Source of the DNA: Acidimicrobiia bacterium
GTDB lineage: Bacteria > Actinomycetota > Acidimicrobiia > Acidimicrobiales > JANYDT01
DNA length: 40,643 nt
Direction: 5' to 3'
Assembly (NCBI GenBank): GCA_025359845.1
Contig: JANYDT010000109.1
Location: forward strand, 1 to 40,643
The position numbers and the translations under genes were made by a program. Below, piece by piece: positions 8,043 through 15,587 of the stretch; position 1 is the first letter of the stretch; every line of letters starts with the position of its first letter. The notes below the pieces were generated by a model. The model ran no database searches and had not been told where the DNA came from. It worked only from the letters and a program-made list of their open reading frames with translations.

Positions 8043-9605
8043 ATGAGAACAACCACACGCCAAGCGTTGGCGGTGCTCGCCGCCGCTGGGCTTTTCGCCG
8101 TCGCCGGCAGCGCCAACGCAGCCAAAAGAACGACGGTCAAAAGTACCGTCAAAAAGAAGGTCACGACCGCCAAGGTCGTTGCGACCGTAGCCACCACCTC
8201 GGCGCCCGCCACGACTGCCGGTCCGGCCACGACCGCCGCCCCCACCACGGCGGCCAAGCCGGCCGAGAACACCGCATCCGACGTTGGCGTCACCAAAGAC
8301 ACGATCCGGGTCGTTGCTCTCGCCGCCGACCTCGGTGGTCTGGTCCGCGCCGGTTTCATCAAGGGGGTGTACGAGGACGCGCCAGTCCGGCTGATTAAGC
8401 GCTTCAGCTACTACGCCGACAGATGGAACGCAGCCGGTGGCATCAACGGTCGGAAAGTCGTCACCACCCTCGTTACGTGGAATCCGGTCGATCCACGCAG
8501 CTTCGACGCGGCGTGCCAGAAGATCACGCTCGACATTAAGCCGTTCATGGTCGTGAACGTGGGCGGCGGCTACCCCGCTGACAGCTTTCCGTGCATCGCC
8601 GGAGACGGCGACACGATCACCTACGCCAACGATGCCGCCAGCGCCGGAGTCTTCAAGGCCTCTAAGGGCAACCTGTTCACGGCTGCTCCGCCCGCCGAGA
8701 TCTCGGCCGCAGCGAGCGCCCAAGCCGCCATCGCCGGCGACTACATCCCCAAGTCAGCCCGCATCGGCTTCCTCCGACCCAACACACAAGTGGGCGCGGA
8801 TGCGTACGAAGCTGCCCGCAAGGTCCTCGACGCGGCCGGGTACAAAATCGTGTTCAGCGATGCAATCCAGACATTGGGCCTCGACACCCCGACCCAGAAC
8901 CAGAATGTGCGCCTCGCCGTGCCCAAGATGCAGGACGCCGGAGTGACCCAGGTCGTCAACATGCTGGCGTTCACTGCGTTCAACGCCTTCCCCGACGAAG
9001 CCAAGAAGTCGGGTTTCAACCCCCGCTACACCCAGTTCGAGATCGGCCCAGGACAGTGCACCGCGTTCAGCGCGACGCAAGGTTCACCCACCCTCGACGG
9101 CGCCACGTGCGCCACGGCCTTTGACAACTTCCGTATGGACACGTCCAGCGTGATCGCCAAGGACACGCCGTTCGAGGCCCAGTGCCGCAAGGACACCGAG
9201 GAGTTCACCGGCCTGAAGACCTCGCCGGGTATTCCGTTCGGCTCCGCCACGCTGAAAGACGTCGACGGCAACTCCTTCCAAGACGATCAGGCGTACCTCG
9301 AGTGCGGGTGGGCGTATCAGGCGAAGGCCGCCCTCGATAAGGCCGGCGCCAACCTCACCAAGAAGACGTTCAAGGACGCGCTGTACTCCGCCGGTGAACA
9401 TCCCGTCGCCGGATTCTCCAACGGTAAGGGTCTGTTCGCCGCCGACAAGCCGTTCGAAGCCACGGCGATTCACTATGTGGTGTTCACCGCCGGCGACCCG
9501 AAGGCCTCCAAGCTGCAAGGCCTCTACGGCAAGTGCCTCGTCAACAGCAACTGCTACCGCACCCTGGCGTCGGCGTGGGTCCCGATCACCGATCGGCTCA
9601 AGTAA
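8043..9605 (+). CDS. Periplasmic binding protein of Liv-type ABC importer
   Basis: The protein has 520 residues. A Sec signal peptide (about 1-26, cut near GSANA-AK) has no lipobox cysteine, which is unusual for an actinobacterial binding protein. A Lys/Thr/Ala/Pro-rich stalk (about 27-78) follows. The rest (about 80-520) is a periplasmic binding fold of the LivK/Peripla_BP_6 type: VTKDTIRVVALAADLGG, ADRWNAAGGINGRKVV, then a FDAACQKI segment and a late GWAYQAKAALDKAG. It captures the ligand for the importer encoded divergently at 2904-7918. A G-rich stretch (8033-8037) is the only plausible ribosome site, five bases before the ATG. The gene ends 21 bases before a strong terminator. The ligand cannot be read from sequence; a paralogous binding protein lies at 28313-29655. 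Confidence 0.85.
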   Translation: MRTTTRQALAVLAAAGLFAVAGSANAAKRTTVKSTVKKKVTTAKVVATVATTSAPATTAGPATTAAPTTAAKPAENTASDVGVTKDTIRVVALAADLGGLVRAGFIKGVYEDAPVRLIKRFSYYADRWNAAGGINGRKVVTTLVTWNPVDPRSFDAACQKITLDIKPFMVVNVGGGYPADSFPCIAGDGDTITYANDAASAGVFKASKGNLFTAAPPAEISAAASAQAAIAGDYIPKSARIGFLRPNTQVGADAYEAARKVLDAAGYKIVFSDAIQTLGLDTPTQNQNVRLAVPKMQDAGVTQVVNMLAFTAFNAFPDEAKKSGFNPRYTQFEIGPGQCTAFSATQGSPTLDGATCATAFDNFRMDTSSVIAKDTPFEAQCRKDTEEFTGLKTSPGIPFGSATLKDVDGNSFQDDQAYLECGWAYQAKAALDKAGANLTKKTFKDALYSAGEHPVAGFSNGKGLFAADKPFEATAIHYVVFTAGDPKASKLQGLYGKCLVNSNCYRTLASAWVPITDRLK

Positions 9606-9626
9606 CCGAACCGCCTTTCGCTCTTT

Positions 9627-9658
9627 GGCCGCCGCCCTCGATCAGGGCGGCGGCCTTT
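9627..9658 (+). terminator. Intrinsic terminator after binding-protein gene
   Basis: GGCCGCCGCCCT (9627-9638) pairs perfectly with AGGGCGGCGGCC (9644-9655) around a five-base loop, followed by TTT. It lies 21 bases past the stop at 9605. The T-run is short, as is common in GC-rich genomes. Confidence 0.8.
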
Positions 9659-9671
9659 GCGTAGAGGCGCA

Positions 9672-9700
9672 TTGTGGCTCGGCGCCCGAATCACTACAAT
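9672..9700 (+). promoter_or_regulatory. Promoter for leaderless crotonase gene
   Basis: TTGTGG (9672-9677), a 17-base spacer and TACAAT (9695-9700) lie just upstream of GTG 9708. Only seven bases separate the -10 box from the start codon and there is no Shine-Dalgarno, so transcription should begin at or next to the start codon (leaderless mRNA). Confidence 0.6.
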
Positions 9701-9707
9701 CATTCAC

Positions 9708-10529
9708 GTGGAAAGTGAACTCGGAGCGAAGTGGCCTACAGCGCCGGGGTTGTTGGTGAGCGTCGACGCCGGGCTCCTCATTTGTACCCTCGATCGGCCC
9801 GATCGGGCCAACTCCCTGACTCGCGATCAGACGCTGGCCCTTACGCAGATCGCTCGTTCCGTGAGCGCCGGCGACGGCCCTCGGGCCATTCTGCTGCTGG
9901 CCAACGGCCGCCACTTCTGCGCCGGCGCGGACATCTCGGGCAACCGAGGCTCGGGCGAGAAGCCGACCACCGGCCACATGGTCCGGTCGCTCGAAACCGG
10001 CCCCCACGCAATGATCGCGGCCATGTGGGACTGTCCCATCCCGGTCGTGGCTGCGGTGCAGGGCCAAGCCGCGGGCCTCGGATTACACCTCGCATTGACG
10101 GCCGACGTGATCATCGGCGCCGAGAGCGCAACCTTTAGGGAGCCCTTCGCCGAGCGGGGTTTCAATGTCGACAGCGGCGGCTCTTGGCTGTTGTCGCGTC
10201 GCATCGGGCTGACCCGCGCCACCGACATGGTGTTGCGGGCGCGTCCTATCCCGGCGACCGTAGCGCTAAGTTGGGGGCTCATCAGTGAGGTGGTGCCCGA
10301 TGCCGAACTCGACGCCGCCGCCCGCGCCTCGGCTTCTACGTTGGCTATGGGGCCGACCATTGCGCTGAGCCAATGCAAACGACTCGTGCGGCGCAACCAA
10401 ATGGCCGAACTGAACACGGCCATGGGCGACGAGGCTTTGGCGGTGGAGCTGTGCTTGCGCAGCGACGACTTCAAAGAGGGCATGCGGGCCTTCGGCGAAA
10501 AACGACCGCCGGCATTCACCGGTCGCTGA
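9708..10529 (+). CDS. Enoyl-CoA hydratase/isomerase (crotonase) family protein
   Basis: The protein has 273 residues from GTG 9708. The longer frame starts at TTG 9657 inside the terminator stem region and is unlikely. Crotonase marks: LICTLDRPDRANSLT near the N-terminus, the oxyanion-hole segment GRHFCAGADISG, the second oxyanion loop QGQAAGLGLHLALTADVIIGAESATF, then REPFAERGFNVDSGGSWLLSRRIG. An Asp (NVDSGG) stands where hydratases carry the second catalytic Glu, a pattern also seen in isomerases and unassigned EchA paralogues. It probably adds water to, or isomerises, an enoyl-CoA in a beta-oxidation-like route served by the dehydrogenases and ligases of this window. It is 24 bases upstream of the PPOX gene, so the two are probably cotranscribed. 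Confidence 0.85.
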   Translation: MESELGAKWPTAPGLLVSVDAGLLICTLDRPDRANSLTRDQTLALTQIARSVSAGDGPRAILLLANGRHFCAGADISGNRGSGEKPTTGHMVRSLETGPHAMIAAMWDCPIPVVAAVQGQAAGLGLHLALTADVIIGAESATFREPFAERGFNVDSGGSWLLSRRIGLTRATDMVLRARPIPATVALSWGLISEVVPDAELDAAARASASTLAMGPTIALSQCKRLVRRNQMAELNTAMGDEALAVELCLRSDDFKEGMRAFGEKRPPAFTGR

Positions 10530-10553
10530 CCACCCTGCGCACCAAGGAGCATC

Positions 10554-11060
10554 ATGACCAACGAATCTGCTGAATCGACCGGAGCCGCCCCCAAGCGACG
10601 GGGCGTCCGCCTCACCCACGAAGAGGCGTGGGCGATGCTGCACTCCAATCACACCGGTATCTTCACGTCACTGCGTCGTGATGGCGTTCCCATCGCGTTG
10701 CCCGTCTGGTACGCCGTGATCGATGGCAATGTCTATATGACCACGCCCGGTCAGTCGAAGAAGGTGGCCCGCATTCGCCACGACGCCCGGTCGTCATTCC
10801 TGGTCGAAGCCGGTCTCAAATGGGCCGAGCTCAAGGCTGTTCACCTCACTGGCACCGCGTCGATTCTCGACGTCGAGGCCGAGTCCGCAATTGCCGACCA
10901 GGTACGTGATCAACTCGACACGAAATACGTCGCCTATCGGACCGCGCCCCGGGCCATGTCGGACGCCACCCGCAAGCACTACGGCTCATCTTCGCTCGTG
11001 CGGTTCGTCCCCGACGAGCGCATCGTCAGCTGGAACAACGCCCTTCTCGGGCTTTCCTAA
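10554..11060 (+). CDS. PPOX-class flavin/F420-dependent family protein
   Basis: The protein has 168 residues. AAGGAG at 10544-10549, four bases before the ATG, supports the start. The split-barrel fold of pyridoxamine-phosphate-oxidase-like proteins is visible: EAWAMLHSNHTGIFTSLRRDG, then PIALPVWYAVIDGNVYMTT, GQSKKVARIRHDARSSF, and a VHLTGTASILD strand. Members bind FMN or F420 and reduce or oxidise small molecules; many in actinobacteria are F420-dependent. It follows the crotonase gene by 24 bases and faces the hydratase gene, with 39 bases between the stops. The particular reaction is unknown. Confidence 0.75.
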   Translation: MTNESAESTGAAPKRRGVRLTHEEAWAMLHSNHTGIFTSLRRDGVPIALPVWYAVIDGNVYMTTPGQSKKVARIRHDARSSFLVEAGLKWAELKAVHLTGTASILDVEAESAIADQVRDQLDTKYVAYRTAPRAMSDATRKHYGSSSLVRFVPDERIVSWNNALLGLS

Positions 11061-11099
11061 AGGACCTCCCGCGCGGAGCGAATGGGCCAGGCGGGGGCG

Positions 11100-11904
11100 C
11101 TACTTGAACTGGACCGAAATGTTGCCCATTGGGCCGTAATCGGCGTGGAAGGTGTCGCCGGGGCGAACCCATACGGGCCGGATGAAGGAGCCGGCGAGTA
11201 TGAGTTGTCCGGATTCGAGTTCGACGCCGTGGGGTGCGAGTTTGTTGGCCAGCCAGGCGACACCGTTGGCGGGGTGGTTCAAGACGGCGGCCGCCACGCC
11301 CGACTCCTCGATGACCCCGTTGCGGTACAGCAGGCCGGCGACCCAGCGCAGGTCTACGTCGTGGGGGCGGACCACCCGTCCTCCCGTCACGACTGCGGCG
11401 TCGGCCGCGTTATCGGAGATGGTGTCGACGATGGTGCGCTGATGGCCCGTTTCGGGATCGGACATCTGGACGCGGGCGTCGAGCAATTCGAGCGCCGGCG
11501 TGACGTACTCGGTAGCTCGCAGCACGTCGAACAGCGTGCAGCCAGGGCCGCGGAGGTTCTCGCCGAGTACGAAAGCCAACTCCATTTCGACCCGCAGGCC
11601 GAATGAAACGGTTCAGCGGCACGGTAGATCCGTCGGCGAAGAACATGTCGTCGAGCAGGGTGCCGTGGTCGGGTTCGGTAATGTTGACCGATTGCTGCAT
11701 GGCCCGTGAGGTGAGGCCGATCTTGCGGCCGAGCGGCCGCCGGCCCTGGGCGAACTTGATTTCGGTCCACTCCCGCTGGATCGCGTAGGCGTCGTCGATG
11801 GTCATGTCTGGATATTGGAGCGAGAGCTGCCGCATGGGGGTGCGGGTCTCTTCGGCGAGGTCGAGGCGCCGGGCTGCGTCGGTGATATCGGATTGTTCGA
11901 GCAT
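11100..11904 (-). CDS. 2-keto-4-pentenoate hydratase family (MhpD/HsaE-like), one frameshift
   Basis: The two pieces join into about 267 residues, the usual family length. The first part runs from ATG 11904 ([19 protein letters not shown], then [20 protein letters not shown]). It reaches NRFIRP and then needs a frame change near 11593-11596 (one extra base) to continue with the conserved [10 protein letters not shown], and ends [11 protein letters not shown]. The family hydrates 2-hydroxypenta-2,4-dienoate to 4-hydroxy-2-oxovalerate after ring meta-cleavage; metal-binding acidic residues of the [10 protein letters not shown] segment are present. It is the third gene of a leftward operon with an extradiol dioxygenase and a C-C hydrolase, and starts 13 bases after the hydrolase stop. 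Because sequence on both sides is well kept, sequencing error is more likely than gene death. Confidence 0.8.
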
Positions 11905-11917
11905 GGTTGTCCGCCTG

Positions 11918-12800
11918 TCAGCCGAGCAGAAATTGGATCGCGACCTCATTGAAGCGGTCGGCGTCTTCGAAATGGGGCCAGTGTTTTACGTCTGGCATGT
12001 CGACCAGCCGGGCATTGGGCATGAGTTCGGCCACTTGGCGCGACGTATTCGAGTACTCGCTGTAGTCCTTACCTGACGCGATGCTCAGCGTCGGCGCGGC
12101 AATGGAACGCCATTGGTCGGGGGTGAGAAGGTTTCGATCGCGGATGGCCGCGTCCTGGAGCACCAAAGTGTTCTCCATCGTCTGGGCCATTCCCGGTTGG
12201 CGATAGATCGACTGACGCAAAGCGACAAGATCGGGCAGCCGGTTTCGCTCATCGGCGATCAAATGGTCGAACATTGCCTTGATCGTGGCCCAGTCGGGTT
12301 TCTCGACCGCAGCCATACGCTGCGTTCGGATTCGAGCCATGTTCTCGGCCGTGGCGACCAGGCCGGCTACGGACATGAGCACGAGTTTGTGGACTCGATC
12401 AGGATAGGCAAGGCGAAGGCGGCGGCGACCCACGATCCGAGTGAGGTGCCGGCCAGTGATGCCCGCTCGACCCCAAGACCGTCAAGGACGGCCCGCACGT
12501 GGTCGACATAGACCGCGATTTCATAGCCGATATCGGGGCGGTCGGAGAACCCGTTGCCGACCATGTCGAACGCGATAGTCCGGAAATGGCCGAGAAGGGA
12601 CCCAGGTTGCGAGTGAACGTCTCCCAGTGACCGCCCGTCCCGTGCAACATCACGACCACGGGAGCGTCGGCCGGGCCGGCCTCGACGTAACGCGTGCGGA
12701 TGCCGCCGGCATTCAGATAGCCCTGGCGGAACTCGACCTCACGTAGCGCGGTCCAGATGCTCTGATAGTCCTGGTCCGTGTCCTGACCCGTGGTATTCAT
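11918..12800 (-). CDS. Alpha/beta hydrolase, meta-cleavage product hydrolase type (MhpC/HsaD-like), two frameshifts
   Basis: Corrected for two one-base losses (near 12598 and 12409) the product is about 294 residues. The start is ATG 12800, overlapping the dioxygenase stop as ATGA. Features in order: VVVMLHGTGGHWETF oxyanion strand, then a DMVGNGFSD segment, nucleophile elbow GTSLGS (Ser), the segment PDRVHKLVLMSVAGLV, a DYSEYSNTSRQVAELMP region near the acid position, and catalytic His in DVKHWPHFEDADRF. The order matches C-C hydrolases that split 2-hydroxy-6-oxo-dienoates, and the gene sits between an extradiol dioxygenase and a pentadienoate hydratase, exactly where such an enzyme is expected. 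Both breaks are losses in short runs (GGGG read as GGG; GGCC read as GGC on the plus strand). Confidence 0.8.
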
Positions 12801-13345
12801 GCGCTCACGTCGTTGAGTTTGACGGCCATATCTTTCTCCCAGTCCTCCACCGGTCGCCACGAAGGTTCCGCGCTGAGCAGTTCCAGTGTCACGCGTTCGA
12901 TTTCATCATTGCTCAGCGACAGGTCGAGTGCCACTCGCCACGGCTGGCTCACGTACCAGGGGGTGGGCACGTAGATCTCGACGAAATTGCCCTCAGGATC
13001 GAAGAAATAGACGCTCCAACTGTTGCCGTGGTTGCGGCCCTCGAGGCCCCGAATCTCAAACTTGGTCGCGTGTTGATAAAAAAACTTCAAGTCGTCGAGA
13101 CTGTCCACCCGGAACGAGATCTGACCCAAAATGCGCACTTCAGGACCGGCCGTACGCCCCTTTATCATCACCAGTTGGTGATGTTCGTGCGCAGATCGGC
13201 TGAGAAACGCCAACTCCCGTCCCTGGAACTCGCCGGCGTCGGCCACGACCAAGCCGAGCAGCCCGTTATAGAACTCGACCATCTTGTCTAGGTCGTGGAC
13301 GTACAGGCCCATGTGGGTGAGTTGGGCGTTGGGAAGGCGGGTCAT
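12797..13345 (-). CDS. Extradiol ring-cleavage dioxygenase, VOC superfamily
   Basis: The protein has 182 residues from ATG 13345; the longer frame to 13414 would run into the operator-bearing intergenic region. It has the type I extradiol pattern: His in LTHMGLYVHDLD, His in EHHQLVMIKG, and the closing fingerprint SVYFFDPEGNFVEIYV with the Glu ligand. It should open a catechol-type ring next to the hydroxyls using Fe(II) and oxygen. It is short, near the single-repeat size. It heads a leftward operon with the hydrolase and hydratase and diverges from the Rieske oxygenase gene cluster; a palindromic operator lies in the gap. The real substrate could be a bicyclic or side-chain-bearing catechol. 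Confidence 0.8.
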   Translation of the reverse strand: MTRLPNAQLTHMGLYVHDLDKMVEFYNGLLGLVVADAGEFQGRELAFLSRSAHEHHQLVMIKGRTAGPEVRILGQISFRVDSLDDLKFFYQHATKFEIRGLEGRNHGNSWSVYFFDPEGNFVEIYVPTPWYVSQPWRVALDLSLSNDEIERVTLELLSAEPSWRPVEDWEKDMAVKLNDVSA

Positions 13346-13420
13346 CGTCAGTCCAGTTTCTCGTGGGCTCGGTACGGTATCGAAATCGCGGTGCCGGTCA
13401 ACTATCGTATCCACGAGAAT

Positions 13421-13436
13421 TTGACAATAGTGTCAA
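13421..13436. promoter_or_regulatory. Palindromic operator candidate between dioxygenase operons
   Basis: TTGACA (13421-13426) and TGTCAA (13431-13436) form a perfect six-base inverted repeat around ATAG. It lies between the divergent starts at 13345 and 13454. A near copy (TTGACA, four bases, TGTCAG) is found at 39552-39567 upstream of the TetR-containing operon. On the minus strand the TTGACA half could also serve as a -35 box for the leftward operon. Confidence 0.6.
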
Positions 13437-13453
13437 GGAACGGAGATGACCAG

Positions 13454-13693
13454 ATGACGAGCAACGCGATCCACCAGCCCTCCTCGCTCTCCGTCGACCT
13501 CTCCAACGAATTCGCGTCGGTCAGGATTGCGATCGACACCCAGGCCCGCGGGATGCGTCTGCAGGTCGTTGATCTCGAATCAGGCGAGAGCGTGTTTCTC
13601 GACCCGCTGGAGTTGGCTTCGTTCTGTCACGCCGATGAGCACGAGCGCCAGGCTTGGCTCCGCACCGGCGACTACCGCGACGGTCAATCGTGA
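13454..13693 (+). CDS. Small acidic protein of unknown function
   Basis: The protein has 79 residues and I do not recognise it. GGAG at 13442-13445, eight bases before ATG 13454, marks a good start. The sequence is one small domain with alternating strands (ASVRIAIDTQARGMRLQVVDLE) followed by SGESVFLDPLELASFCHADEHERQAWL; there is no signal peptide and no cysteine pair. It is the first gene after the palindrome at 13421 and precedes the Rieske oxygenase genes, so it may be a pathway accessory. Its stop overlaps a GTG (GTGA) that opens a short thiolase-like frame. Confidence 0.65.
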   Translation: MTSNAIHQPSSLSVDLSNEFASVRIAIDTQARGMRLQVVDLESGESVFLDPLELASFCHADEHERQAWLRTGDYRDGQS

Positions 13694-13788
13694 GCGCGGC
13701 GCGTACGCAGGCTGCGATCGTCGGCCTGGGCCTTACCGATGTGCCTGCGTTAGCTGAACCCCGCCCCCAACCTGGAGGAACCCCATGA
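13690..13788 (+). pseudogene. Thiolase-like N-terminal remnant (32 codons)
   Basis: GTG 13690 overlaps the previous stop (GTGA). The first 18 residues, ending TQAAIVGLGLTDV, match the N-terminus of thiolase/lipid-transfer-protein family members, including the one at 39793 (DQTAIVGIGATPF). After that the frame runs 14 Pro/Gly-rich residues and stops at 13786-13788, overlapping the Rieske ATG (ATGA). It is best read as a thiolase gene that lost nearly all its interior. A genuine micro-ORF for translational coupling is the alternative. Confidence 0.5.
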
Positions 13789-15066
13789 CGATGCTGGAGA
13801 ACCACCCATCAACCGCCCTCTCCGATCTGGTTCGACGCGATCGCGTCCACGGGTCGGTCTACACCTCACCCGAAATCTTCGACGCCGAAATGGAGCGGAT
13901 CTTCAGCGAGGGTTGGGTTTACGTCGCCCACGAGAGCGAGGTCGGCGAGCCGGGCGACTACGTCACACGGCGAATGGGCCGCCAACCGGTCATCGTGTCG
14001 CGAGGCGACGACGGTCTTGTGCACGTGTTGTCCAATCGCTGCGCCCATCGCGGCAACCGGATCTGCAATGCCGAAGCGGGCAACTCGTCGTCGTTCAAGT
14101 GCCCCTATCACGGCTGGATGTACGGCAACGACGGCCACCTGGTGGCCATCCCGATGAAGCAGGCCTACGGCGAGCGCCACGATGCCATCCGCTCCGAGCT
14201 TGGCCTGGCCGCGTGCGCCCGGGTCGACGCCTACGGCGGATTCGTCTTCGCCTCATTCGCGACCGAGGGTAAGACGCTGCTGCAACATCTTGGTTTGGCC
14301 ACCACGGCCATCGATCGCCTCAACAACCTCTCCCACCGGTCGTATTTCGCTCAATGGTGGCGCGATGAATCATCGCCAGCAGTGCAACTGGAAGATGGTG
14401 ATGGAAAACAATGTTGACGGTTATCATGCGCTATTCACTCATCCGTCGGTGTACGAAGCCGTCCGTCCGGCCAAGGTGTCGCACCAGCCCAGCAAGGTCG
14501 ACGTCATCGTGCGTGACCTCGGTAACGGCCACTCCGAAATAGATTATACCGAAGAGTACTTGAAACTCGACGATGAGTTCATCTGGTTCGGACGGGCGCC
14601 GCGCCAAAAACTCCCGAACTATGTCGCTTCGCTGGAAGCCGCCTACGGACCGGAAAAGACTCACCGTTCACTCGTCGTCGGTCCACCGCACACATTGGTG
14701 TTTCCCAACTTGTTTCTCGCCGAGATGAACATCATGGTCGTAGAGCCAGTGGCCCCCGGGGAGACCATCGCCTACACGAGTCCGGCGTTGCTGCCCGGCG
14801 CGGACGAAATGAACAGTCGGATCCTGCGGCGCTGCGAAGGGGCGATGGGACCGAGCGGATTTCTCATCGCGGATGATGGCGAGATCGGCGCTCGTAACCA
14901 ACTCGGGCTCGCGTCCAAGAACCCGGAATGGTTGATGCTCAGTCGCGGGTTCGAGTCGGAACTGACAGACGAGACGGGAACACTCAGTTACGACAAGAGC
15001 GCCGAGACCCCCCAGCGCGGCTTCTGGCGACATTGGGCATCGGTCATGGGATCTCAGGTTGGTTGA
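13785..15066 (+). CDS. Rieske aromatic-ring-hydroxylating dioxygenase, alpha subunit, one frameshift
   Basis: About 426 residues after removing one extra base somewhere in 14340-14372. GGAGG at 13774-13778 supports ATG 13785. The Rieske [2Fe-2S] centre is complete: C86-x-H88 (CAHRGN) and C106-x2-H109 (CPYHGW). After the frame change comes the catalytic domain with the mononuclear-iron motif NVDGYHALFTHPSVY (Asp-x2-His-x4-His), preceded by CNWKMVMEN. It should add oxygen to an aromatic or other unsaturated ring, with electrons from a ferredoxin/reductase not encoded in this window. The beta-subunit gene overlaps its end by eight bases. The conservation on both sides of the break suggests a sequence error. 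Substrate unknown; proximity to an extradiol dioxygenase fits an aromatic pathway. Confidence 0.85.
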
Positions 15067-15547
15067 AATCTTGAGTCCGGTCACCTCAGTCGAGGCCACC
15101 CACGCGGAGTTCCTGTTTCTGGAGTCGCGACTGGCCGACGAGTCGCGCTACACAGAGTGGGAGTCGTTGTGGGACGAAGACGCTCTTTACTGGGTGCCCC
15201 TGCACGAAAATGCCGATCCCGAGCGCGAGGTGTCGTACATCTACGACAATCGACCGCGTATTGCCAAACGAATCGCGCAGCTCAAAACTGGTCTTCGTCA
15301 CTCGCAAACACCGCCCTCGAAAATGCGCCGTCTCGTAAGTAACATCGAATTGCTCGAGACCACCGACGACACCGTTACGATCGGCTCGAACTTCGTTCTG
15401 TTCGAATATAGGTTTGCCATGACGATATGGGCCGGACGTTCCGTCTACACATTGGTCACGAATAGCGATCGAATACGCCTGCGCCGCAAGGTCGTTCATC
15501 TCGTAAACGGCGACGCGCCTGTTTCAACTATGTCATTCTTGATCTGA
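15059..15547 (+). CDS. Ring-hydroxylating dioxygenase beta subunit
   Basis: The protein has 162 residues from TTG 15059, overlapping the alpha stop; another TTG at 15071 is possible. It has the SnoaL/NTF2-like cone fold of beta subunits: EFLFLESRLADESRYTEWESLW, then ALYWVPLHENADPERE, ISYIYDN-like strand (VSYIYDNRPRIAKRIAQL), RRLVSNIELLETTDD, and the late RIRLRRKVVHLVN. It has no metal or redox cofactor and supports alpha-subunit trimers. Adjacent order alpha-beta is normal. The next gene, a CoA ligase, starts 40 bases on. Confidence 0.85.
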   Translation: MVEILSPVTSVEATHAEFLFLESRLADESRYTEWESLWDEDALYWVPLHENADPEREVSYIYDNRPRIAKRIAQLKTGLRHSQTPPSKMRRLVSNIELLETTDDTVTIGSNFVLFEYRFAMTIWAGRSVYTLVTNSDRIRLRRKVVHLVNGDAPVSTMSFLI

Positions 15548-15587
15548 GACCGATGTTCGGACTCACCCAACCACGAGGGTTCTTCCA

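Noticed and set aside
8013-8723. Minus-strand frame (236 codons) overlapping the binding-protein start
   Set aside because: It covers the palindromic operator and the signal-peptide region of a clear plus-strand gene; low-complexity Gly/Arg-rich translation.
13421-13436. KstR or KstR2 operator (mycobacterial steroid regulators)
   Set aside because: The TTGACA/TGTCAA halves do not match the published KstR-type (AAC..GTT) or KstR2-type (CAAG..CTTG) palindromes as I know them.
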